This document shows positions 1 to 11,448 of a stretch of DNA of 64,000 bases, one piece after another. The notes under the pieces were generated by a model. The model was not told the DNA's origin and searched no databases. It saw only the letters and a program-made list of their open reading frames with translations. This stretch comes from Zingiber officinale (Eukaryota; Streptophyta; Magnoliopsida; Zingiberales; Zingiberaceae), in contig NC_056000.1 of the NCBI RefSeq assembly GCF_018446385.1, forward strand, positions 35,067,511 to 35,131,510. The letters run 5' to 3'. Within the stretch, counting starts at the first letter, position 1. Every line of letters begins with the position of its first letter. The translations under genes were made by a program, and so were the position numbers.

Positions 1-431
1 ATTTGGTTGATTGAGTTTTTAGAAGCCAAATCTTCCTCTCCTCTCTCTAGCTCTTTCCTTGCCGCGCTGACCTCCAAGCAAGGAAGAAGTTCTTCCTTGT
101 TTTGCTTCCTCTTATTGTCTTGATTTCTCTTCTCTGCACATGACTAGTAACTTCCGAAGAAGAGGTTTGTACTCATGGAATTGTCTTAAGGAGCTCGGCG
201 TGGATACTAATAGAGGCGAGGTGCCCTTCTCGTTATAGGTCATCCGTAAGGTATACCTAGAATAATTGTTATTCGTTTTTTCGTTTTGTTTTATGATCAT
301 GTCTAGTACGATTGTATCATGCATACGTGTGGTATGTGTTGTAATAAATTAGATTTATTTATGTTTAATTTTTCACTGTGCATGCTTACAAAATGTATTT
401 TAGTACATACTTCATCGGACATATCCCAACA
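1..431 (+). mobile_element. Ty1-copia-type LTR, right-hand part only (fossil)
   Basis: This stretch is the same sequence as 9895-10325, where it is the right-hand part of a long LTR that follows a copia RNase H end. It stops at a CCCAACA-type LTR terminus at 431. The left part of this LTR lies outside the window. It sits about 1.1 kb upstream of the WD40 gene and belongs to the duplicated segment. The class assignment rests on the better preserved copy at 8466-10325. Confidence 0.6.
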
Positions 432-1554
432 ATAATGATCTTGAACGAAGGAAGTGGGAGTTCTTAAAAGAGTGAATTCTAAGTAAAAAAATTTAAGTAG
501 GTCAAAAATGATCGGATGATAAATTTATTTTTAGATTTTATTATAAAATATCTTATTTTAATAAAGATATCTTACATCTTTCCATGTATGATTTTTTAAT
601 ATATTTTTAACACATATATGATTTAGTTATAGTTTAATCTTTTACTATAACTACTCGTTTTGCTGGTTTCATTTTGTGTTTCGAGAAGGGACTAGGAGCT
701 TCAATCATTAATCTAGATATCCGCGTCACACTGATCGATGGGTTGCAATCAAACAAACGAAACAATGACATAGAAGACGAAGAAGAATACAAACGAGTGA
801 GAAAGACTTGCGACATTCAAACAAAGAATGAAAACTTACTAGCATATTACGTCGTAGCTACTTGAGATTAAGGCTAAAGTCGAGAAAGAAGACAATTTTT
901 TTTTTTTTTTTTTGATGAGACTCAAGGGTTTAGAGGTTTTACTCTTTACAGAGAAATTCTTCTTCCACCAAGACTTGTGCGATCTAACTGTGTACCGTTC
1001 CGTTATCTTCCTATGACTGTTTCGATATCTTAATTCTGGTTTTCTAAAGCCCACGCGTTAACTAAGTATCCGTGTCAATTCTTGAAACATTGGTCAACCA
1101 GTAGAATCCCAACACGTGATCCTATATACTAGTCGATGCGCGCATCTGTTTAGGTGAGAACAGGGGACAGACATCAATGCTTCGGACCCAGGCTAGCTCG
1201 CTTCATCCTTCACCTACGTGCCGGTGGATTTAGTCGATAAAAGAAAAATGGCGTTTCTTATGACGATGGAGACATCCGATCCGAATGGGAGCCGCAGATG
1301 CAGCAGTTACGTCCGCGTGGAAACGGCCGGCCAACAACCGGTTGTGCTCCACGCCGCGCCCGAACGCATTCCGTGCAATTGGAAGCTACATCCCTCCACG
1401 TGTCACCGCCATGCGTTTCTCCTCCGCTTATTAATACGACCGTTTGTTTCCTCTTTTGGGAAAATTGGCTTTGGAACCGCACCCCCTTCTTCTTCCTTCG
1501 TCCCCAAAAATTACTCCGACGCCGATCTTTGAAGCCGTTCGCCGAATCGAGACC
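432..1554 (+). promoter_or_regulatory. Upstream and 5' leader region of the first WD40 gene
   Basis: No gene is visible here. The distal part is AT-rich and the part near the gene is GC-richer. It holds G-box/ABRE-like CACGTG at 1113-1118 and 1397-1402, a TACGTG at 1215-1220, a W-box core on the minus strand at 1092-1097 and a TATA-like TTATTAATA at 1429-1437. Transcription starting about 30 bases after that TATA-like site would put the 1444 ATG too close to or before the cap, and supports translation from 1555. These are motif matches only; their use is inference. Confidence 0.4.
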
Positions 1555-3081
1555 ATGAGAGATCGAGAGAGCGAGAAATCGCATAAATCGAAGCAGCTTT
1601 CAGATCTCTTCGACGCCGACTCCATGGTCCACTCCGAGGACGAGCTCCCCTCCGGCAGCGGCATTGCTCCTTCCTCCGCCGACGCCAGCCCCGGCTACTT
1701 CTCCGACAGGAATATCGCTGGAGGCTCCGTTTCCCCTTTGGATTTCTCTCCCTGGACCCCTCTTAACGCCGTTTCCCCGTTCGTCAAGTCGCCCTGGGCC
1801 TACCTCCCCCTCCTCGCCGACCCCGCCGCTGACCCCACCGACACCGGGCTTGTTGGCACCCTTGTCCGCAAGGAGGGCCACGTGTACTCCCTCGCTGCTG
1901 CCGGCGAGCTTCTCTACACCGGATCCGACAGTCGCAACATACGCGTGTGGAGGGGGCAAAGGGAGCTGTCCGGGTTTAAGTCCAGCAGCGGTCTTGTTAA
2001 GGCCATTGTCATCGCCGGCGACAGGATTTTTACTGGTCACCAGGACGGTAAGATTCGTGTGTGGCGGACGTCCGCCAAGAACCCCTATTCGCATAAGCGA
2101 GTCGGGACGCTCCCCAGATTCAAGGACTTCTTGAGGAGTTCTTTGAACCCGTCGAACTACGTCGAGGTGCGGCGACACCGGAGAACCCTGTGGCTCCGCC
2201 ACTTCGATGCGGTGTCCTGCCTCAGCCTCGACGAGGAGGCCGGCATCGTCTATTCCGGATCGTGGGATAGGACCTTTAAGGCGTGGAGGATATCGGATTT
2301 CAAGTGCTTGGAATCCGTCAAGGCGCACGACGACGCCGTCAACGCGGTGGCGACCGGGTTCGGCGGCCTGGTGTTCACGGGCTCGGCCGACGGGACGGCG
2401 AAGGTGTGGCGGAGGGAGTCCGCCGGGCGTGGAGGAGAGGCCACCAGGCACGTGTTGGTGCAGGTGATGCGGCGGAAGGAGAGCGCCGTGACGGCGTTGG
2501 TGGTGGCGGAGGCGGCCGGGGTGGTGTACTGCGGGTCGTCGGACGGTGCGGTGAACTACTGGTGGTGGGAGGGGTGGCGGAGGCAGCTGGCGCACGGGGG
2601 GAAGCTCCGGGGGCATCGGATGGCGGTGCTGTGCTTGGCGGTGACGAGAAGGCTGGTCGTCAGCGGGTCGGCCGACAAGACACTGTGCGTGTGGCGGAGG
2701 GAGAAGGGCAGCGCCGGCGGTGCCGGGGGGCACACGAAGCTAGCGGTGCTAACGGGGCACGAGGGTCCGGTCAAGTGCCTAGCGATGGAGGTGGAGGAGG
2801 ACGGCCCGGTCGCTTGGCCTCTGGGGCCGCGCTATGTTGTGTACAGTGGGAGTTTGGACAAGTCGGTGAAGGTGTGGCGCGTGTTTGAGTGGGAGGTATC
2901 AAGGGGGGCAACGCCGGCGGAATCGTGGAGAGAGATAGAAGCCTGCGACGGGGAGCGGCCGCCAACTTCTCCGTTTCCTGGGAGAGAGGGGACCAAAGTG
3001 ATACGGCGGAGGAGCGGCGGCGACGGCGACCGCGGCGCGGCTGTGAGGTCGGTGCCTGCTCGTTTGCAAGCTACTGCATGA
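1555..3081 (+). CDS. JINGUBANG-like WD40 repeat protein, copy 1
   Basis: This intronless gene encodes a 508-residue WD40 propeller protein. After a Ser/Asp/Pro-rich head with the family motif SPWTPLNAVSPFVKSPW, seven blades are visible. Their WD-type ends read NIRVWR, KIRVWR, TFKAWR, TAKVWRR, AVNYWWWE, TLCVWRR and SVKVWR. The long insert between blades two and three, with SSLNPSNYVEVRRHR, is typical of the plant JINGUBANG (JGB) group. Arabidopsis JGB is known to restrain pollen germination and to bind TCP4; family members act as adaptors, not enzymes. I chose ATG 1555 because the in-frame ATG at 1444 lies almost on the TATA-like site. The very GC-rich coding region (third positions mostly G/C) contrasts with its AT-rich flanks, as is common in monocots. 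Function is inferred from the family; the exact orthologue is not certain. Confidence 0.9.
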   Translation: MRDRESEKSHKSKQLSDLFDADSMVHSEDELPSGSGIAPSSADASPGYFSDRNIAGGSVSPLDFSPWTPLNAVSPFVKSPWAYLPLLADPAADPTDTGLVGTLVRKEGHVYSLAAAGELLYTGSDSRNIRVWRGQRELSGFKSSSGLVKAIVIAGDRIFTGHQDGKIRVWRTSAKNPYSHKRVGTLPRFKDFLRSSLNPSNYVEVRRHRRTLWLRHFDAVSCLSLDEEAGIVYSGSWDRTFKAWRISDFKCLESVKAHDDAVNAVATGFGGLVFTGSADGTAKVWRRESAGRGGEATRHVLVQVMRRKESAVTALVVAEAAGVVYCGSSDGAVNYWWWEGWRRQLAHGGKLRGHRMAVLCLAVTRRLVVSGSADKTLCVWRREKGSAGGAGGHTKLAVLTGHEGPVKCLAMEVEEDGPVAWPLGPRYVVYSGSLDKSVKVWRVFEWEVSRGATPAESWREIEACDGERPPTSPFPGREGTKVIRRRSGGDGDRGAAVRSVPARLQATA

Positions 3082-3256
3082 TGATACATTGTACATACCA
3101 TTTAAGTTTATTATTATTATTTTCCATTTTTAAAAAAATAAAATAAAGGTTATCGTGAATTTTTTATGCAATTTCATCTAAATTGTAATTATAAGGGCAA
3201 TTTCCAATAATTAATTTTTAAAATCATTGATTTTAGATTAAGTATTTATGGAACAA

Positions 3257-3300
<44 letters not shown>

Positions 3301-3619
3301 TTTAAAGAATTCAAGACTTGCATTTATGGCTTGGTTATTTTCTAAAAATATATTTTTAAACACTTAATTATAATATTTGAATGCGGCACCAAGTTAACTT
3401 CACACCTTAATCATATCGAGTCACAAGCTCACGTGCACGCTTTCGTCTCTTCTCTCCTCTTCTCTAGACTAACATCGTTACATTGGATAACCAATATTCG
3501 ATATAATATCATTATATTGGAATACAGGGTTGATCTTGACTTTTAGGGGTCTGATGAAAAGAAAAAATAAAGGGACTCTTGATGAAAAGAGAAAAGTGGT
3601 TCTATAGGATTTTTTTCAT
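3082..3619. other. 3' flank of copy 1 with AT microsatellite
   Basis: This is AT-rich DNA downstream of the WD40 stop. It holds an (AT)n tract at about 3261-3295 and no coding signal. A second CACGTG occurs near 3431. It is identical in the second copy, at 12976-13513. Confidence 0.7.
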
Positions 3620-5249
3620 TAGATAAAGGAATGAATTATAAATGAAGAGGGATATTTGAAGGATTGAGAAGAAAGATAATGGGTGTGTGCTTAAGGTTGA
3701 GCATGAAGACAATGGAAGATAGAGAACCTTTATTATGTTGCTTGAAGTTTAAAATGAATGGATTTTGAGAAAATATTTTTAATGTGTGTCAAAGGGGGAG
3801 AATATAGGGTTTAAACTAGAAATTCCTCATTTATACTTTGGAATGAAAAGAAGGAAAGTTGGGTTAATGAGTTAGTCTTACTTAAACATATTGTCAAACA
3901 TCAAAGAGGAAAAAATTATAAGTGCAATCGACCTTTTATCAAGGTTGACCAAGTTAACCAAGCTTGAGTTGACTCAAGCTAGGGTTTCGATATTTGATCA
4001 ATATATAGTGCAAGTCCTAGTGAGACTAGACAGTAAAAGTCCTAATGGGACTAGGCAAAGGGAAGTCTTGATTGAAAATTAAGCAATGGAAGTCCTAGCG
4101 GGGCTAGATAGTGAAAGACCTAGTTAAGAACTAAACAATGGAAGTCATGGTTAAGAACTAGGCAATGGAAGTCCTAACGGATCTAGATAATGGTAGACCT
4201 AATTGGGAACTAGACAATAGAAGTCCTAGCAGGGATAAACGGTAGAAGACCTAGTTGGGAATTAGGTTAAGTCCAAAGTGGGTCAGCTAAGAGATGAACA
4301 CTTGGCACGAGATGGAAAGTTCAAGTGGATCATGATTGACAAGGACACTTGGTGGTCAAAAGTTCAATAGGGAGTTGATATAAAATGAGGAAGTCTCGAC
4401 AGAGCAAACTTATGAAGACCATAACTTTTGACTCGGATATTAGAATGATGCAATTTTCATTACAAAATTGAGTTCTTTTAGATATCTATATTTGTAAAAC
4501 TCAAGTATTAGTTAACTGATGGGTTTGATCAATCGACTGATGGCTTTAGAAACTGAATAGAAGTAAGTTGATTTGATTGTTTGACTCAACTGATGACATC
4601 AATCAACTAATGGTTAATATCAATCAATTGATGGCTTTAGAAATCGAACATATGTGAGTTGGATTCGCTTGATTTAATTTGATTGATGGCATCAGACTAC
4701 TGATTGTTCAAATCAGTCAACTAATGTTGATCATAGTTGAACAGAAGTGAGTTAGATTCGCTTGTTCGATTCCACTAATTAGATCAGTCGAATGATAATT
4801 TATATTAGTCGATTGATGTTTGAATAATCAACAAAATTAGACAGATTTAAGAAAGTTTAGTAGTCATTCAATAGCCAAATACGATCAATTGATTAATGGG
4901 TAAGATTAGTCAATTGATAGCTAAATATTAGCCTCGACCTAAAGGCTTTAAAGAAGGAATTTCGAGGAGTTTTTCAGATGTAGTTCTTGGGGATTTTTGA
5001 AGGATATTGTTGCTGTATTTCCGGACCAACATCTTCTGAGAAGGAGAGAGTTCTTAGTGGAAGAGATCGCTAGGAGTGGACCCTTGGATTAGTCACCTCA
5101 AGGAGCTGAATATCAAGTAAACCAAGGTATTGTGCATGTAGAGTTGAGATTAAAGTAAGGTTTTCGCTGTGTATTCAACGACAAGCACAAAGCATTGAAA
5201 AGAAGTGATCAAAGCTATTCACTCCCCCTCTAGCTCATGGGTTCTAACA
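3620..5249 (+). mobile_element. Ty1-copia fossil, 3' end plus LTR
   Basis: The segment 3620-3916 matches the 3' internal end of the copia element at 54909-61679 (purine-rich 'caaagggggagaa' near 3789, then 'caaacatca' before the LTR). The LTR runs from about 3917 to 5249 and ends in CTAACA after a run resembling 'ccccctctagctc'. Its middle carries the same 'aagtcctaac..ggttaggcaa' minisatellite-like units as the other members. No coding region is left; it is an old, truncated copy. Confidence 0.7.
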
Positions 5250-5298
5250 TCTTTCACCACTTAAGCTTCACTCCCTCAAGATTTTCGCCATGCATTTG

Positions 5299-8200
5299 TT
5301 GGTGCGGTTTGCACTGACAGTCTAATTCAGGTTTTGATGAATGACAAAATAAGGTTAAGTTAGTTTCAATGTGATCTAACACTTTGACGAAGTGTGCAAG
5401 AGAAGTCCAGCTAGGTCGACGGGTTGACCTGATAGCTGGCACGAAGTTTAGCTAGGTCAACGGGCTGACCTGATAGCTGGTATGAAGTTCAGACGGGTCA
5501 ACGGGTTGACCGGACGTCTGACAGGTAAGTTAAGTCACTGGAGGGGAGTGACTTGGTGAGGACGCGTTCCCCGTTTGAGGGAATAGTAGGCGTCGATCCA
5601 ACTTAGAACCATTTCAGGAATCTAAGTTGAGATCGTGACTAGATTCCAATCTCGGTGAGACGGAATCTAATTACTACTCTTTTGCTATAATTGTGCTAAC
5701 TTCTGTTTTGCAGGGTAGTTTAACTTTTATTTTGCCTTGGACTAACACTTTCTTGCAGGAGAAGGACTTTCTTGGGAAAGGTGGTTTGGGCGTCCGGAAG
5801 GGATCCGGTCGTCGGGAATCAGTCCGAGCGCCCGGAAGGCAAAGACTTATCACATCGCAACGTGGAGCGCGCTGGTTGGCCGGACCTACGTCACGATCTG
5901 GGCTCCCGGAGCGTCTTATATAAGGAGGTCTCACCCTGGAACAAACTACAACAACGTCTTCCAATAACTGCTCTACTGTGTTGTGCTCCTGCGATGTTGC
6001 GAAGCTTCTCTGACAACCTGCTGCTAAAAGTTTTCTTTCATGTATTGTTGTCGGTATTTTCTCTCTAAATTTCTTGTACTTAAATTTGTAATATGACCAA
6101 GTCTTGAGATTTCTTTTTTTTTGTTTTTTTTTGTGTGCAAGGTAAAATGTCTCAAATCGAAGGATTCAGCACAATCCGTCCCCCTCTATTCAACAGTGAT
6201 AATTTCCCCTACTGGAAGAAGTGAATGGAGATCTATCTGAACACCGACTTCAACCAGTGGTTTAGCGTCACTAGAGGATACATGGCACCGGTCGACAACT
6301 TCAGAAATTCATTGGACCCCGAATAGTAGAATCCGGACATGAAAAAGAAAGTCCGGATGGACTTCAAAGCACTCAGCACTCTGCAATGCGGGTTGATAAA
6401 GGAATAGCTGAATCAGGTGGGCCCACATCAAAATGCGAAGGAACTATAGGACAAGCTCGTCGAACTACACGAAGGAACGAGCGACGCCAAGGTAACTAAA
6501 CGTGATCTTTTTCTAAATAGATTATTTAATATTAAAATGCAGAAAGAAGAAACAGCAAATTAGCTCTACACGAGGATCAAAGACATCCTCAACGGACTTC
6601 ACGCGATAGGCCACCAAATGGAAAATCGTGATTTCATCAGGTACGCTCGAAACACGTTTCCTCGAAATACATTGTGGGCATCCGTCGTGGACTACAAGAT
6701 TTCGAAGAATCTTTCTAAGTTAAAATTAGACGAGCTATTTTGCGAACTTGAGCTACACGAGCAAACTAATGCTAGAACCGAGAAAGGTATCGCTTTGTTT
6801 GCAAGTTCCTCCAAGGAAAAGATAAAGACCAAGCCTGAACTAGAAGATGAGTCTGACCAAGATTCAGAAGATGAAGAGTGTCTGGTGAACTTTGCAAGGA
6901 AGATGTTCACCAGGAGGAAGAAGAACTTCAGCAGAAAAGACCTGCAGAAGATCAACTCCACAACTGAACCAAGAAATGTGACCTGCTTCGAGTGCAACAA
7001 GAAGGACCACTACAAGCACGAGTGCCCAAAATTGAAGAACGAGAAGTCAAAGACAACCAAGAAGAAGGCACTTAAAGCAAGGTGGGACGACTCATCTTCA
7101 GAAGAATCGAAGGTCGAAGAGCTGAAGCACCAAAGCCACCTCGCGTTAATGGCCAGCGAATCAAAATCGGAGGATGAATCAGAAGACAGGTCCGAATTCG
7201 AATCGAACCACGAGTCTGTACTCGTCTCCGAAGATCTCGATGCTCGAGGAGGTATATCTTTAAATAAGAAGTTTTTTAAAGTTATTGCATGTTTAGATAG
7301 AAAGTTAACTGCAATTGAAAATGAAAATAAAATACTTCTTGAGGAAAACCAACACCTCAAGGAGCAAATTGAAAATTTAAATCCAAATTAAGTTTTAACA
7401 CTTGAAGAGGAAAATTCAACACTAAAAGCTAAAATTAAAAAACTAAAAGGGCTTTTAGAAAAATTTACAACTAGATCAAAAAATTTAGATCTTATCTTAA
7501 ATAATCAAAAAGATGTTTATAATAAATCTGGACTTGGATACAAGTCAAATACAAATAAGTCATTTATATCACTAATAACTCAACATAAACAAAAAACTAA
7601 ATCTTGGATTCCGAAAGCGCACTTAACCACGCAAGTAGGAATTAACCAATATTATATACCCAAAGATAAAATATTTTATGTAAAATCAGATAAACCAAAT
7701 CAAAAGCCAAAACACAATCCTAGACCAACTAAATCTAAATCAAACTATTTTAGAACCTACCAAAAATATACTAACATCAAGTTAAATACAATTATAAAAA
7801 TAATCGACAAAAACCCAAAACTAAAACCTAAATCAGATTAATAATTTAGGGGGAGACTCCAAAATAGTTGGCACCTCCAAAAATAATCTACCTGACAGGG
7901 TAACCAAAAACTAACCTACCCGTCAGGGTAATTAGGACTAGTTTAAAAATGGACAACGGTTTAACTTGACCTACGGTACTGATGAAGTTTTGGATGATAG
8001 TACATTAGGAAAACTCTATCTATGTGTGTCTAGGAAGATACTACACCATCCAGAAGTATCGACCGAACTACTTTGTCTCTCATCTTTAAGAAAGCTACTA
8101 CACCATCCAGAAGTATCGACCGAGCTCAATCTACTACATATTGTCGGTATATTTTTTTAAGCTTGTATTGTTTTAATTTCCAAAAGATAGTAGTGTGTTA

Positions 8201-8465
8201 CTATCTTATATTCATCATTTTGTACACATTATTTCTTTCCGAAGATTTTGAAAAGAAGAATTCTAGTGGATTGCCCAACGGCGTGATCAATAGATCGTGG
8301 GTCTTGGAGTAGAAGTCGACATAGGCTTTGAACCAAGTATCCAACTTATGTCATCTGTATTGCTTTCTTTTTTAATTTTCGGTGCTTATTCTGCTTGTTT
8401 TACAAGCAAAATAAAAGTTTTTAACATGCGATATTCACCCCCCTATCACATCTTTCGATCCTTCA
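5299..8465 (+). mobile_element. Ty1-copia fossil with gag region, rearranged
   Basis: An LTR-like start TGTTGGTGCG is at 5299, with a TATA box (CTTATATAAG) near 5915. From 6147 a gag-like frame begins with the N-terminal motif typical of copia UBN2-type gag, and a CCHC zinc knuckle (C-x2-C-x4-H-x4-C) is encoded around 6980-7025, inside an open stretch at 6618-7391. The segment 7960-8465 looks like the U5 side of an LTR of the same type, ending in 'ttcaccccccta'. No reverse transcriptase or integrase is present. It is a broken, internally deleted element. Confidence 0.7.
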
Positions 8466-10325
8466 AATACAACTCGAGAAAATTTTCACTAAAAGGAATT
8501 TAACAGATCTTTTGACAAAGGCTCTACCACAAAATAAGTTTGAGAGTCATGTCTGTGCTTACGGTTTAGGACACTAAGGTAATTGACATTAGGCCAAGTG
8601 AGAGTGTTAGATTTTAAGGGATGCCCTAAGGTATTAGGCCTTATGATTTTAATATTTATTTAATAAATATAGATTCACTATTTGAATGCATATTATATGT
8701 TTCATGGTCTTAAACTTATTTACTGAATATCCATAATACAATTCATAACATGAGGGAATTTATGATTGGATCATAACTTGTGATTATCTCTATATGTACA
8801 ATTATGAACGTATTAGAATTTTCCTAGTCGTCGAATTGATACATTCAGACATCATCAAGCAGCTATTTTCTCACTAACTAGAGATATTGGGATGTCGAGA
8901 GTTAAACGTAGATGCTAATAATGATAATTAGTTTATTAGAGTAGCTTGCTGTAAGACTTCATATGGTTATCTACATATGTAGATATGTCTGTGAAGCTCT
9001 TACTACAGCTCGAGTGCAAGTTTCTTTTGACTTAAGGTATACAAGTCATCTTGGTCTTCGAGACTTATACTTTGACATCTTAAGTAAGCATCTCATCGAG
9101 GTGTGAACCTGAGATGATTGGGTATAAGTTGAAGTGCCCGAAGGTGTTTGGATAGTCCATAGAGGATTGATCATTCCTTGCGATGAGACGTATATCTTAT
9201 GACCGCTCGTTAAGATTATTACTCAAAGTCTTTAGTCAAAGCATCACATGTTAAGAGTATGAGACTCTTAGACATATACGAGTAATTAGAATCTGTAGAA
9301 CGATGAAGTATTACTTATGCTAGATGTGATGTAGTCAGCTTAGTGGGGACTCACACATATACTATGTCCTGAACTAAATGGGTATAAGACGAGTGAAATG
9401 AACGAGACACGACTTACTGTTGCTGCTGAATGGTTCAGAATTAATTCTGAAATCAACTCTGATTTTTCGACTAATTGGGGATTATGATGTACTATTAGGT
9501 GTCACTCATGATCGTTCCATAATTAAGTAGACAACCAAGATAAATCAAAACCTATTGAGTCATATGCACTACGAGTCTTTAAAAGACGTAAAATAAGTTA
9601 AATAATAAGATTCTTAGATCAAAAGATAAATATTTTGGTTGGACCATACATAAGACAAATATAGAAATATTTGTCGAATCAGAAACATGGATAAGCCACA
9701 TCTCTTATGGAAGAGTTATACCCTATTTGGATTAGTCATGAACTAACTTGATTTAGTTGTGAACCAAACCAAAGGGTTAATGAGCTAATTTTTTGTTTAG
9801 GGATAGTGAGTTGGATTTAGGATTTCTAGTATAACTTATTAATGAGGGTTATATATTGATATGATTAAGAGAGAAACATATATCAATTTTCATTATTTGG
9901 TTGATTGAGTTTTTAGAAGCCAAATCTTCCTCTCCTCTCTCTAGCTCTTTCCTTGCCGCGCTGACCTCCAAGCAAGGAAGAAGTTCTTCCTTGTTTTGCT
10001 TCCTCTTATTGTCTTGATTTCTCTTCTCTGCACATGACTAGTAACTTCCGAAGAAGAGGTTTGTACTCATGGAATTGTCTTAAGGAGCTCGGCGTGGATA
10101 CTAATAGAGGCGAGGTGCCCTTCTCGTTATAGGTCATCCGTAAGGTATACCTAGAATAATTGTTATTCGTTTTTTCGTTTTGTTTTATGATCATGTCTAG
10201 TACGATTGTATCATGCATACGTGTGGTATGTGTTGTAATAAATTAGATTTATTTATGTTTAATTTTTCACTGTGCATGCTTACAAAATGTATTTTAGTAC
10301 ATACTTCATCGGACATATCCCAACA
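8466..10325 (+). mobile_element. Ty1-copia fossil, RNase H tail plus a 1.7-kb LTR
   Basis: About 8490-8580 encodes the last residues of a copia RNase H (LTDLLTKALPQNKFESHV). This is followed by a purine-rich 'aggccaagtgagag' and an LTR from 8605 (TGTTAG) to 10325 (CCAACA), about 1,721 bp. The rest of the element is missing to the left, where another copia fossil abuts. The right part (9895-10325) is the same sequence as 1-431. The LTR lies directly upstream of the second WD40 gene. Confidence 0.7.
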
Positions 10326-11448
10326 ATAATGATCTTGAACGAAGGAAGTGGGAGTTCTTAAAAGAGTGAATTCTAAGTAAAAAAATTTAAGTAGGTCAAA
10401 AATGATCGGATGATAAATTTATTTTTAGATTTTATTATAAAATATCTTATTTTAATAAAGATATCTTACATCTTTCCATGTATGATTTTTTAATATATTT
10501 TTAACACATATATGATTTAGTTATAGTTTAATCTTTTACTATAACTACTCGTTTTGCTGGTTTCATTTTGTGTTTCGAGAAGGGACTAGGAGCTTCAATC
10601 ATTAATCTAGATATCCGCGTCACACTGATCGATGGGTTGCAATCAAACAAACGAAACAATGACATAGAAGACGAAGAAGAATACAAACGAGTGAGAAAGA
10701 CTTGCGACATTCAAACAAAGAATGAAAACTTACTAGCATATTACGTCGTAGCTACTTGAGATTAAGGCTAAAGTCGAGAAAGAAGACAATTTTTTTTTTT
10801 TTTTTTTGATGAGACTCAAGGGTTTAGAGGTTTTACTCTTTACAGAGAAATTCTTCTTCCACCAAGACTTGTGCGATCTAACTGTGTACCGTTCCGTTAT
10901 CTTCCTATGACTGTTTCGATATCTTAATTCTGGTTTTCTAAAGCCCACGCGTTAACTAAGTATCCGTGTCAATTCTTGAAACATTGGTCAACCAGTAGAA
11001 TCCCAACACGTGATCCTATATACTAGTCGATGCGCGCATCTGTTTAGGTGAGAACAGGGGACAGACATCAATGCTTCGGACCCAGGCTAGCTCGCTTCAT
11101 CCTTCACCTACGTGCCGGTGGATTTAGTCGATAAAAGAAAAATGGCGTTTCTTATGACGATGGAGACATCCGATCCGAATGGGAGCCGCAGATGCAGCAG
11201 TTACGTCCGCGTGGAAACGGCCGGCCAACAACCGGTTGTGCTCCACGCCGCGCCCGAACGCATTCCGTGCAATTGGAAGCTACATCCCTCCACGTGTCAC
11301 CGCCATGCGTTTCTCCTCCGCTTATTAATACGACCGTTTGTTTCCTCTTTTGGGAAAATTGGCTTTGGAACCGCACCCCCTTCTTCTTCCTTCGTCCCCA
11401 AAAATTACTCCGACGCCGATCTTTGAAGCCGTTCGCCGAATCGAGACC
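10326..11448 (+). promoter_or_regulatory. Upstream and leader region of the second WD40 gene
   Basis: The same sequence as 432-1554. CACGTG boxes are at 11007-11012 and 11291-11296, TACGTG at 11109-11114, and the TATA-like site at about 11323-11331. I saw no difference between the two promoters, so divergent expression of the copies would have to come from more distant sequence or chromatin. Confidence 0.4.

Larger units (their letters stand above)
1..3619 (+). repeat. Tandem segmental duplication, first visible copy
   Basis: Bases 1-3619 match 9895-13513 at a constant offset of 9,894 bp. The match includes the 18-T run near 896 and the AT microsatellite near 3261, which have the same length in both copies. 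I saw only two substitutions, both inside the WD40 gene (1750 and near 1829). Similarity ends abruptly after 3619: this copy continues into a copia fragment, while the other continues into unrelated AT-rich DNA and a hAT element. The left boundary is outside the window. Confidence 0.95.

Noticed and set aside
1444-1554. N-terminal extension of the WD40 frame to ATG 1444
   Set aside because: It overlaps the probable TATA/cap region and its residues do not resemble the conserved start of the family; ATG 1555 has a better setting.
1600-2733. 377-codon open frame antisense to the WD40 gene (and its twin at 11494-12627)
   Set aside because: Shadow of the very GC-rich coding strand; low-complexity Pro/Arg/His-rich translation without any domain.
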